5,791 nt of DNA, taken from Alphaproteobacteria bacterium (GTDB lineage: Bacteria; Pseudomonadota; Alphaproteobacteria; Kiloniellales; JAKSDN01). The notes beneath the pieces are model-generated. The model had not been told where the DNA came from, searched no databases, and worked only from the letters and a program-made list of their open reading frames with translations. This document shows, one piece after another, positions 1 to 5,791 of the stretch. A program made the position numbers and the translations under genes. The stretch lies in NCBI GenBank assembly GCA_030598385.1, contig JAUVQB010000110.1:1-5791 (forward strand), in the 5' to 3' direction. Each line of letters starts with the position of its first letter. Within the stretch, counting starts at the first letter, position 1.

Positions 1-515
<515 letters not shown>

Positions 516-537
516 TCAGGATTCGAGCCGCCACCGG

Positions 538-566
538 TTGATTTTAACAATTCCCTGCTGTATAAA
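538..566 (+). promoter_or_regulatory. Predicted sigma70-type promoter upstream of the PcfJ-like gene
   Basis: The -35 box is TTGATT at 538-543 (4/6 match to TTGACA) and the -10 box is TATAAA at 561-566 (5/6 match to TATAAT). They are separated by exactly 17 bp and lie in an AT-rich patch that stands out from the surrounding GC-rich DNA. Transcription would start near 573. It would give the PcfJ-like gene, and perhaps pheT, a promoter independent of pheS, with a leader of about 178 nt. The motifs are seen directly; activity is inferred. Confidence 0.6.
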
Positions 567-589
567 CCGCCCCCTGTATAGTTCGCTGT

Positions 590-715
590 GCCGCGCGATA
601 CAACGCGGCGTAAACCGCCGGTCCTCATCGGGGCCGGCGATTTGTCACCTTGGCACAGCAAGGCTCAGGACCAGACCCATGCTTGTGACGATGCATTTCG
701 AGCCGCCGCCGTCAC
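590..715 (+). promoter_or_regulatory. Candidate structured leader RNA (four potential stem-loops)
   Basis: Downstream of the predicted start site near 573, four potential stem-loops follow one another. They are 590-595/604-609 (6 bp, GCCGCG with CGCGGC), 616-624/631-639 (9 bp including one G-U, loop TCATCG), 648-652/659-663 (5 bp, CCTTG with CAAGG) and 685-690/710-715 (6 bp, GTGACG with CGTCAC, 19-nt loop). None is followed by a T-run, so they are not ordinary intrinsic terminators. There is no run of Phe codons here, which argues against a phe attenuator. In DNA this GC-rich, 5-6 bp stems arise easily by chance; only the 9-bp stem is notable by itself. No known riboswitch class is recognised. 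Confidence 0.35.
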
Positions 716-751
716 CTGTCCGACCAACCCGGCAGACAGAAAGCATGGACC

Positions 752-2212
752 ATGTCTTCTCGAAACGTCCTGAACGCCCAAGAGGTCGCGCGCTTCGTCG
801 ACGACCTCGCCCAGCGGACCGCTAGGCCCGAGCTCCAGCGCTGGCTGCGCGGCGCGGCGCGGCGCTGGATACTGAAGCATTACGACCTCACCGACCGGAT
901 CCTGCGCGACCCAGTGGCGGGCGGGCTCGTCCGGGTGCGCCCGGACTCCCTCGACGACGTGGTGCCGCGGGCCTATCTCGGCGAGGCGCCGGCCTGGTGC
1001 GTGGCGGCCCTCGCGCGGGGCGAGGAGGTCATCGCCCTGCGCCTCGGCGCCAGCTTGAGGAAACGCCTCGACCGGGTCGTGGCGCTGCTCGAGGCCGAGC
1101 TGCAAGAGGGATGCCTTTCCGCCCTGGATCGCCTGCCGTTCGAGAAGGCCGAGGCCTGGGTCGAAAAGCGCCGCCGCGAACGCCACACCGACCGGCGCCG
1201 GGCGCGGATTGCCCGGGGCGCCCATCCGGTTTTCCGCACCGCCGGCGGCGCCGATATTGTGCGGCTGACCACGGCCGAGAGTCTGGCCGACGAAGGCTCG
1301 CGCATGCACCACTGCGTCGGCGGCTACGGCTATCCCCAGGCCGTGGCGCGCGGGTCTTGCGAGATCTATTCCCTGCGCGACCGCGAGGGCCGGCCCCGCG
1401 CAACCCTCGAAGTGGAGGAGGGCCGGGTGTGGCAGGTCAAGGGCTTCGCCAACGGCGCGGTCGGGGCGCCGGACCGAATCGTGCTGCGCGCTTTCATCCG
1501 GGGGCGCGGCTTCGAGATCGAGGACGACCGCCATAACCTCATGCTCCGGCGCTATGACTTCCGATGCAAATCGCACGAGCTGGACTACCGTCTGCGCGCC
1601 GGTGGCGGCCTCAAGCTGTTACGGGAGAACCGCTATGTCGGCTTCGGCTCTCGGACACACACCGAGGTCAAGACCCTCCTGTGCCAGTTGATAGCGAACG
1701 CTGGGCAGCTCGCGCCCGAGACCCTGGGGCGCCTCTATCAGGCAGTCTTGCCCGATGGCAGCCAATTGCTGCGCCTGCGTCGACGGCAGGCGCTCAACCC
1801 CTATGGCCTCGCCCTGCAGCTTGAAGAGGTGGCGCTGCCGTTGCCGTTCCTCAACCTGGTGAAATTCCGCGTCTTCCGCATTTGCGCGTGGGAATCCGAA
1901 GCTCGCGTCCTATGGCGTCGGGCGGAAACCGATCTCACCAACCTGGCGCTCAGCGCGCCCGACCGGCTGTTCGCCCTGGGACCGCTGCCCGACACGGGGA
2001 GCGTGCGGAACCGCCTGTGGGACTGCCCGGCGGACCTTCTGGCGGACTCCCCGGTCGACGTCTCGGGCTTGCGGGCGGAACGCCACGCGGCCCTGCGCCG
2101 CCGGTTGAATCAGGCCAAGCGGCGCGAACTCGGCCGCCGGGCCAGGCCCGCGAAGGGGCACCTGGCGGTGCGCCGCCTGCTCGACGACCCGCGGCGGGAT
2201 TTTGTGCTGTGA
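752..2212 (+). CDS. PcfJ domain-containing protein, function unknown
   Basis: A 486-residue, arginine-rich, apparently soluble protein with no signal peptide or membrane segment. Residues about 125-255 carry the PcfJ-like core (PF14284 type, named after PcfJ of the enterococcal conjugative plasmid pCF10). The segment MHHCVGGY lies at 185-192, EIYSLRD at 204-210, GRPRATLEV at 213-221 and VWQVKGFANG at 226-235. Residues 1-120 are probably mostly helical. Residues 256-440 match nothing I recognise. The tail 439-482 is strongly basic, which would suit nucleic-acid binding, but that is inference. The ATG at 752 is the first usable start: TGA at 686-688 closes the frame and no ATG, GTG or TTG lies between. 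No clear Shine-Dalgarno sequence precedes it. The gene has its own predicted promoter and sits between pheS and pheT. Base and codon use look similar to its neighbours by eye, with no obvious sign of recent transfer. The family has no established biochemical activity that I can name. Confidence 0.85.
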   Translation: MSSRNVLNAQEVARFVDDLAQRTARPELQRWLRGAARRWILKHYDLTDRILRDPVAGGLVRVRPDSLDDVVPRAYLGEAPAWCVAALARGEEVIALRLGASLRKRLDRVVALLEAELQEGCLSALDRLPFEKAEAWVEKRRRERHTDRRRARIARGAHPVFRTAGGADIVRLTTAESLADEGSRMHHCVGGYGYPQAVARGSCEIYSLRDREGRPRATLEVEEGRVWQVKGFANGAVGAPDRIVLRAFIRGRGFEIEDDRHNLMLRRYDFRCKSHELDYRLRAGGGLKLLRENRYVGFGSRTHTEVKTLLCQLIANAGQLAPETLGRLYQAVLPDGSQLLRLRRRQALNPYGLALQLEEVALPLPFLNLVKFRVFRICAWESEARVLWRRAETDLTNLALSAPDRLFALGPLPDTGSVRNRLWDCPADLLADSPVDVSGLRAERHAALRRRLNQAKRRELGRRARPAKGHLAVRRLLDDPRRDFVL

Positions 2213-2242
2213 ATGGCGAGGCCGGGCGGCTGGATAAGCGGC

Positions 2243-2273
2243 TTGCCCCCAAGGCTCCGATCTGGGACATAAT
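2243..2273 (+). promoter_or_regulatory. Weak possible promoter ahead of pheT
   Basis: TTGCCC at 2243-2248 (4/6) and CATAAT at 2268-2273 (5/6) lie in the 94-bp gap before pheT, but the 19-bp spacer is longer than ideal. If used, transcription would begin near 2280, leaving a leader of about 27 nt. pheT may equally be read from the promoter at 538-566 or from upstream of pheS. Confidence 0.25.
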
Positions 2274-2306
2274 CCGCGCCCGAATGGACTGCCACGGTCG
2301 AAATCG

Positions 2307-4739
2307 ATGAAGTTCACCCTGAGCTGGCTGAAGACCCATCTGGAGACCGACGCGCCCTTGCAGGCGATCGTCGACAAGCTCTCCATGATCGGCCTCGAGG
2401 TCGAGGAGGTGGACGACCGGTCGGCGGCGCTGGCGCCTTTCACCGTGGGCTACGTGAAGGAGGCGCGGCCGCATCCCAATGCCGACCGGCTGAAAGTCTG
2501 CATCGTCGAGACCGGGGCCGGCGAGGTTCAGGTGGTCTGCGGCGGGCCCAACGCGCGCACCGGCATGAAGGGCGTCTTCGCGCCCGCCGGCAGCTATATC
2601 CCGGGCACCGACCTCAAGCTGAAGAAGGGCGTGATCCGCGGCGAGGACTCCAACGGCATGCTGCTCTCCGAGCGCGAGGTCGGCCTCTCCGACGAGCACG
2701 AGGGCATCATCGAGCTGGACGACGACGCGCCGGTCGGCGAGTCCTTCGCCAGGCTGCTCGGCCTCGACGACCCGGTGATCGACATCGCGATCACGCCGAA
2801 CCGGGGCGACTGCCTCGGCGTGCGCGGGATCGCGCGAGACCTGGCGGCGGCGGGCCTCGGCCGGCTGACCCCGTTCGAGGTCCCCGCGATCGACGGCGCC
2901 GGCGAGAGCCCGGTGACCTGGCGGCGCGACCTTCCGGCGGGCCTACAGGACGCCTGCCCCTATGTGGCCGGCAAAACCTTCCGGGGCGTTACCAACGGCC
3001 CGAGCCCCAAGTGGCTGCAGGAGCGCCTGCGGTCCATCGGCCTCAGGCCGATCTCGGCGCTGGTCGATATCACGAATTTCGTCACCTTCGACCTGGGCCG
3101 GCCGCTCCACGTCTTCGACGCCGACAAGCTCCGGGGCGACCTCACCATGCGCATGGCCCGCGACGGCGAGGAGATCCTGGCGCTCGACGAAAAGACCTAT
3201 GCCCTCGACCCCGAGATGGTGGTGATCGCCGACGACACCGGCCCGCACGGTGCTCCCGTGGGGATCGGCGGCGTCATGGGCGGCGAGCTCACGGGCTGCA
3301 CCGAGGCCACCACCAACGTGTTTCTCGAGGTGGCGCTGTTCGATCCGGTAAGGGTCGCCGCCACCGGCCGCCGGCTTGGCATCATTTCCGACGCCCGCTA
3401 CCGCTTCGAGCGCGGCCTCGACCCGGAAAGCGCCGACTGGGGCGTCGCCGTGGCGGCCAAGCTGATTACCGAGATCTGCGGCGGCGAGGCGAGCGATACC
3501 ACGTCGGCCGGCGAGATCCCGCGCGACCGGCGGATCGTCGCCTTCCGGCCCGGGCGGGTAGAAAGCCTCGGAGGCTGCGCCGTCGACGAAGCGGAGCAGC
3601 GGCGCATCCTGGCGGATCTCGGCTTCGAAGTATCCGAGGGTGCATCGGACGGCAAGGAGGCATGGCAAGTCCAAGTGCCGCTGTGGCGCCCGGACGTGGA
3701 AGGCGAGGCCTGCGTTGTGGAGGAGGTCTTGCGCCTCCATGGCTTCGAGCACCTGCCCATGTCTCCGACCCTGCTCGACACGACCCTGCCGCTGCCGTCC
3801 CTGAGCCTCAGCCAGCGCCACGAGGCGGCCGCCCGCACGGCGCTCGCGTGGCGCGGTATGCTCGAGGCGGTCACCTTCTCCTTCCTCGACGCCAAGGCCG
3901 CGGCCTTGTTCGGCGAGACGCCGGAGAGCCTGCGCCTCGCCAACCCGATCAGCATGGACCTTGAGGTCATGCGGCCCTCCCTGCTGCCCAACCTGATCAC
4001 GGCGGCGGCCAGGAACGCCGACCGGGGCTTTCCCGAGGCCGCCCTGTTCGAGGTCGGGCCGGAATACCGCGACGACACGGCCGAGGGCCAGATCCTGGTG
4101 GCCGCCGGCCTGCGCAGCGGCGAAAGCGGCCCGCGCCACTGGTCGGAGCCGCCGCGGCCGCTCGACGCCTTCGACGCCAAGGGCGACGCCTTGGCGGTGC
4201 TGGAAGCCTGCGGCGCGCCCACCGCCAACCTGCAGGCGACCGCCGACGCGCCGGGCTGGTACCACCCGGGCCGCTCCGGCGTGCTGCGGCTCGGGCCGAA
4301 CGTGCTGGCCCAGTTCGGCGAGGTCCACCCCCGGGTGCTGCGGCGCCTGGAGCTGAAAGGGCCCGCGGCGGCCTTCGAGGTCTTCCTCGGCCGCGTGCCC
4401 GCTCCCCGCGCGGGCAAAGCCGGCGGCAAAGCGAGGCCGCCGCTCACCCTCTCGCCGTTCCAGCCGGTGGTCCGCGACTTCGCCTTCGTGGTCGACGAAC
4501 GGGTGGCGGCCGACGCGCTCCTGCGCGCCGCGGCCGTCGCCGACAAGGCGCTGATCAGCGGCGTCGCCCTGTTCGACGTCTACCGGGGCAAAGGCATCGA
4601 GGACGGCAAGAAGTCGCTCGCCATCGCCGTCACCCTGCAGCCGACCGAAAAGACCCTGACCGACCCGGAGATCGAGGCGGTTTCCCGGAAGATCGTCGAC
4701 AAGGTGGCCAAGGCGACCGGCGGCGTACTGAGAGCTTAG
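2307..4739 (+). CDS. pheT: Phenylalanyl-tRNA synthetase beta subunit
   Basis: The complete 810-residue beta subunit, a normal full length for the bacterial family. It pairs with PheS; the beta subunit binds and positions tRNA-Phe and edits mischarged Tyr-tRNA-Phe. The N-terminus MKFTLSWLKTHL is canonical and fixes the start, although no strong Shine-Dalgarno precedes it. Domains in order: EMAP-type OB-fold tRNA-binding domain about 40-150 (PHPNADRLKVC at 56-65); B3/4 editing domain about 215-390 (ALVDITNFV, then GIGGVMGG at 319-326 and YRFERGLDPE at 365-374); B5 domain about 405-485, with WRPDVEG and the acidic residues D463, E472 and E473 expected to bind Mg; catalytic-like core about 490-695; and a C-terminal FDX-ACB anticodon-binding domain about 715-809 (FQPVVRDFAFVVD). 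No frameshift or missing domain is seen. It is separated from pheS by the PcfJ-like gene and ends with TAG. Confidence 0.98.
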   Translation: MKFTLSWLKTHLETDAPLQAIVDKLSMIGLEVEEVDDRSAALAPFTVGYVKEARPHPNADRLKVCIVETGAGEVQVVCGGPNARTGMKGVFAPAGSYIPGTDLKLKKGVIRGEDSNGMLLSEREVGLSDEHEGIIELDDDAPVGESFARLLGLDDPVIDIAITPNRGDCLGVRGIARDLAAAGLGRLTPFEVPAIDGAGESPVTWRRDLPAGLQDACPYVAGKTFRGVTNGPSPKWLQERLRSIGLRPISALVDITNFVTFDLGRPLHVFDADKLRGDLTMRMARDGEEILALDEKTYALDPEMVVIADDTGPHGAPVGIGGVMGGELTGCTEATTNVFLEVALFDPVRVAATGRRLGIISDARYRFERGLDPESADWGVAVAAKLITEICGGEASDTTSAGEIPRDRRIVAFRPGRVESLGGCAVDEAEQRRILADLGFEVSEGASDGKEAWQVQVPLWRPDVEGEACVVEEVLRLHGFEHLPMSPTLLDTTLPLPSLSLSQRHEAAARTALAWRGMLEAVTFSFLDAKAAALFGETPESLRLANPISMDLEVMRPSLLPNLITAAARNADRGFPEAALFEVGPEYRDDTAEGQILVAAGLRSGESGPRHWSEPPRPLDAFDAKGDALAVLEACGAPTANLQATADAPGWYHPGRSGVLRLGPNVLAQFGEVHPRVLRRLELKGPAAAFEVFLGRVPAPRAGKAGGKARPPLTLSPFQPVVRDFAFVVDERVAADALLRAAAVADKALISGVALFDVYRGKGIEDGKKSLAIAVTLQPTEKTLTDPEIEAVSRKIVDKVAKATGGVLRA

Positions 4740-4780
4740 GGCTCCAGGCCACCAATACTTGAGCGCGGCCCCTCGTGGGT

Positions 4781-4804
4781 TTAAAAAGCGTACACACGTA
4801 CGTT
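4781..4804 (-). terminator. Probable intrinsic terminator for the minus-strand unit
   Basis: Read on the minus strand, AACGTAC, a GTGT loop and GTACGCT form a stem with five consecutive pairs (CGTAC/GTACG), an A-C mismatch and a closing A-T pair. A run of five T (the A-run at 4783-4787 on plus) follows at once. It lies 51 bp beyond the present stop of the nucleotidyltransferase gene. It does not work as a plus-strand terminator for pheT, since no T-run follows on that strand. If the older tail frame of the nucleotidyltransferase (stop at 4783-4781) was once used, the hairpin overlapped its last codons. Confidence 0.5.
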
Positions 4805-4830
4805 CGGCCAGATGGCCGGTCAGGCCTTTT
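4805..4830 (+). terminator. Weak possible pheT terminator
   Basis: Two mutually exclusive short stems follow pheT: CGGCC-AGAT-GGCCG at 4805-4818, and GGCC-GGTCA-GGCC at 4814-4826, the latter followed directly by TTTT at 4827-4830. The stem next to the T-run has only 4 bp, so this is a poor intrinsic terminator. It is listed because two converging genes meet here and a plus-strand stop signal is expected. Confidence 0.25.
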
Positions 4831-4854
4831 GCGCCATGCGCAGGCGGTAGGCCT

Positions 4855-5346
4855 TCAGCCGGTCCCGGCGCGAGCGGGCGTGGGGCGTACGGCGAGCGCG
4901 AAGAGGTCGGCCAGGCCCAAGGGTGCCAGGATCTCCAGCTCGTCACCGGCCGACAGCCGCGCGCCGACGGCGGTCGGGGTCTCCAGCCAGTGCCCGAGCG
5001 CGTCTTCGGTGTCGCGGTAGGGCGCATCGCCGTTGCGCTCGTGCATGCGGGCCTGGTTCTTGACCGACCAGGGCACCGCCGGCAGATCGCTCGCCAAGGC
5101 CGCCTCGATCTCCGATTCCCGCTCCGCTCCGGATGCCGGCTCGAAGGTGAGCACGTCCACGTCGGCGAGCGGCGTCGGCCGGGCGAAGCCGTGCAGCCGG
5201 TCCCATACCAGGTTGCGCAGGAAACCGGCGCCGACCCAGAACTCGGGCGGATCGAGCGCCGCGACCGCCTGGAGACAGGCCAGGCGCCACGGATCGGCCG
5301 CCAGCCAGACCCGCAGTTGCGCCTCGTGGGCGCTATCAACGTTCAT
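4855..5346 (-). CDS. Nucleotidyltransferase family protein (PF06042 type), probably frameshifted at its C-terminus
   Basis: A 163-residue protein matching the NTP_transf_6-type family. These are putative nucleotidyltransferases with a polymerase-beta-like core whose substrate is generally unknown. Seen in order: a helical N-terminus with ADPWR (17-21); WVGAGFLRN at 37-45, containing the glycine-rich nucleotide-site segment; DVD at 62-64, the expected metal-binding acidic pair; WSVKNQARMHERNGD at 93-107, a family signature; and the strongly family-like PLGLADLFALAVRPTP at 142-157. After this the frame ends abruptly in ARAGTG. The family tail, RLKAYRLRMAQKA then, past a TGA, PAIWPNVRVYAF, can be read in another minus frame between about 4868 and 4781. 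The core motifs are intact, so the protein may still fold. Its ATG lies inside the end of the preceding GNAT-like gene (11-bp overlap), which suggests translational coupling. The true end is uncertain. Confidence 0.85.
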   Translation of the reverse strand: MNVDSAHEAQLRVWLAADPWRLACLQAVAALDPPEFWVGAGFLRNLVWDRLHGFARPTPLADVDVLTFEPASGAERESEIEAALASDLPAVPWSVKNQARMHERNGDAPYRDTEDALGHWLETPTAVGARLSAGDELEILAPLGLADLFALAVRPTPARAGTG

Positions 5347-5614
5347 GACGCGGGGCCGCGTGGGCGGCGCGGCGCGCCATGGGGCGGTAGGTGAGGCCGT
5401 TGATGGTGGCCCAGGCGACCAGCGCGGTCCGGCCCTCGGCCAGAGGGGCGGCTAGGCGCGCGGCCATTGCCTCGGGCGCGGCTTCGTGGTCGAAGGTGGC
5501 GCGGCCCTCGGCGCCATAGTACGGCGCCACCATGGCCTCGAACACCTCCAGCACCAGGGCCGAGATGGCCGGCGCCTCGTCGGAGCGGGCGAGGCGGATA
5601 TCGATTTTGCTCAT
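5336..5614 (-). CDS. Truncated GNAT-like N-acetyltransferase (N-terminal half only)
   Basis: A 92-residue protein. Residues 4-67 resemble the start of a GNAT acetyltransferase: IDIRLARSDEAPAISALVLE, then a segment ending in TALVA, the usual first strand, first two helices and second strand. The rest of the fold is missing: there is no motif A (Q/RxxGxG/A) acetyl-CoA-binding loop, and the length is about 60% of the usual 140-170 residues. From residue 68 (WATINGLTYRPMARRAAH) it resembles no GNAT segment I know. The other two minus frames of this stretch do not hold the missing half either. The start is supported by AGGA (plus 5623-5626), 8 nt before the ATG. The TGA at 5338-5336 lies within the next gene's first codons. 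It may be a degraded gene kept as a coupling leader; acetyltransferase activity is unlikely. Confidence 0.6.
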   Translation of the reverse strand: MSKIDIRLARSDEAPAISALVLEVFEAMVAPYYGAEGRATFDHEAAPEAMAARLAAPLAEGRTALVAWATINGLTYRPMARRAAHAAPRHER

Positions 5615-5622
5615 TCCCGCGA

Positions 5623-5626
5623 TCCT
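5623..5626 (-). promoter_or_regulatory. Shine-Dalgarno of the GNAT-like gene
   Basis: AGGA on the minus strand, 8 nt upstream of the ATG at 5614-5612. This is the clearest ribosome binding site in the window and supports that start over an ATG further upstream (5651) in another frame. Confidence 0.5.
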
Positions 5627-5630
5627 GGCA

Positions 5631-5650
5631 CGGCGCGGCGCGGCGCGGCA
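5631..5650. repeat. CGGCG pentanucleotide tandem repeat
   Basis: Three exact CGGCG units (5631-5645) and a fourth differing only at its last base (CGGCA, 5646-5650). It lies 17 bp upstream of the GNAT-like start codon, in the region between two divergent genes. Short pentamer arrays can change length by slippage; with under four units this one may be stable. Confidence 0.8.
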
Positions 5651-5693
5651 AACCCGTCGGTAGCTCTTGCCCCTTTTCCCGCTGCGGGGCCGG

Positions 5694-5702
5694 TGCTATA
5701 GC
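5694..5702. promoter_or_regulatory. Predicted extended -10 element between divergent genes
   Basis: TGCTATAGC contains TG-N-TATAGC on the plus strand, an extended -10 pattern, and GCTATAGC matches the Caulobacter-type housekeeping -10 (GCTANAWC) at 7 of 8 positions. GCTATAGC (5695-5702) is its own reverse complement, so the same element faces both lepA and the minus-strand pair. A TTGCCC at 5667-5672 is 24 bp upstream, too far for a normal -35. Plus-strand transcription would start near 5709. Confidence 0.45.
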
Positions 5703-5711
5703 CGCGCCGGT

Positions 5712-5744
5712 ATGAAGCTGGTTCCCCGAATCCGAGACTCATGA
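5712..5744 (+). CDS. Possible 10-codon upstream ORF overlapping the lepA start
   Basis: ATG at 5712 encodes MKLVPRIRDS and ends at TGA 5742-5744, giving an ATGA overlap with the lepA ATG at 5741. No Shine-Dalgarno precedes it. With the predicted start site near 5709 it would be nearly leaderless. The peptide resembles nothing known. If translated, ribosomes would stop exactly where lepA begins, allowing coupled initiation. It may equally be chance. Confidence 0.25.
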   Translation: MKLVPRIRDS

Positions 5745-5791
5745 CCGCGCCCTCGCACATCCGCAACTTCGCGATCATCGCCCACATCGAC
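5741..5791 (+). CDS. lepA: Elongation factor 4 (LepA), 5' end only
   Basis: The first 17 codons, MTAPSHIRNFAIIAHID, match the start of LepA, where IRNF(S/A)IIAHID directly precedes the HGKST P-loop that would lie just outside the window. LepA is a ribosome-associated translational GTPase linked to back-translocation and 30S assembly. The ATG at 5741 gives the usual short N-terminal extension before IRNF. Only a weak GAG (5734-5736) precedes it. TypA/BipA starts similarly, but with IRNIAIIAHVDHGKTT, and fits less well. Confidence 0.9.
   Translation, partial: MTAPSHIRNFAIIAHID

Larger units (their letters stand above)
4781..4868 (-). pseudogene. Out-of-frame remnant of the nucleotidyltransferase C-terminal tail
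   Basis: In the minus frame offset from the coding frame, translation gives RLKAYRLRMAQKA, a TGA at 4822-4820, then PAIWPNVRVYAF and TAA at 4783-4781. The pattern of a basic helix followed by (A/L)(I/L)WPxVxV is how this family normally ends. Adding one G to the GGG run on the minus strand (plus bases 4864-4866) would join ...PTPARAGD to RLKAYRL. The TGA then sits where a Trp codon (TGG) would fit before PAIW. A base-calling error in the G-run cannot be excluded. Confidence 0.5.

Noticed and set aside
516..540. TTCGA within GGATTCGAGCC looked like a tRNA T-loop and 3' end just after pheS
   Set aside because: The flanking bases do not form a 5-bp T-stem, and no anticodon or acceptor stem can be built around it.
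574..751. A phe-type attenuator with leader peptide
   Set aside because: No short ORF rich in Phe codons and no terminator hairpin with a T-run is present here.
588..773. A 61-codon plus-strand ORF in the leader of the PcfJ-like gene
   Set aside because: No Shine-Dalgarno, no recognisable motif, and it overlaps both the potential stem-loops and the PcfJ-like start; more likely non-coding.
665..1576. A 303-codon minus-strand open frame opposite the PcfJ-like gene
   Set aside because: The plus frame has clear PcfJ motifs; the minus frame has low-complexity composition and no recognisable domain or binding site.
4796..4803. ACGTACGT palindrome as an operator
   Set aside because: It forms part of the hairpin at 4787-4804 downstream of two converging genes, where a terminator explains it better than an operator.
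2943..5339. A 798-codon open frame on the minus strand across pheT and the downstream region
   Set aside because: It is antisense to an intact pheT, is rich in Arg, Gly and Ala as GC-rich shadow frames are, and matches no family. Its length reflects scarce stop codons in high-GC DNA.

Overview
The window reads as chromosomal DNA of a high-GC alphaproteobacterium. The grounds are the alphaproteobacterial-style C-terminal extension of PheS, the PheT linker sequence, the lepA N-terminus, strong G/C bias at third codon positions and a Caulobacter-like GCTATAGC -10 element. The order (Rhodospirillales or a relative) is only a guess. No tRNA, rRNA, CRISPR array or recognisable mobile element is visible.

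Layout. Bases 1-515 (+) are the 3' end of pheS, the alpha subunit of phenylalanyl-tRNA synthetase. A 236-bp gap (516-751) follows. It holds a good sigma70-type promoter (538-566) and four potential stem-loops between 590 and 715, so the next gene probably has a long structured leader. Bases 752-2212 (+) encode a 486-residue PcfJ-domain protein of unknown function. A 94-bp gap with at most a weak promoter leads to a complete pheT (2307-4739, +, 810 residues), the beta subunit. The PcfJ-like gene therefore separates the two subunit genes of one alpha2-beta2 enzyme.

After pheT the strand changes. A minus-strand pair lies at 5614-4855: a short protein that looks like a GNAT acetyltransferase lacking its acetyl-CoA-binding half, overlapped by 11 bp by a nucleotidyltransferase-family gene (PF06042 type). 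The tail expected of that family can be read in another frame just past the present stop, which suggests a one-base frameshift and an in-frame stop. A likely minus-strand intrinsic terminator (4781-4804) closes this unit. Divergently, at 5741 (+), lepA (elongation factor 4) begins and runs off the window. The divergent region has a self-complementary -10-like element, a CGGCG pentanucleotide repeat and a 10-codon upstream ORF that overlaps the lepA start by ATGA.

How the genes work together: pheS and pheT make one tRNA-charging enzyme and lepA acts on the ribosome, so the plus-strand core is translation machinery. The PcfJ-like gene and the minus-strand pair are accessory genes placed in this core. 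Nothing in the sequence ties their function to translation.
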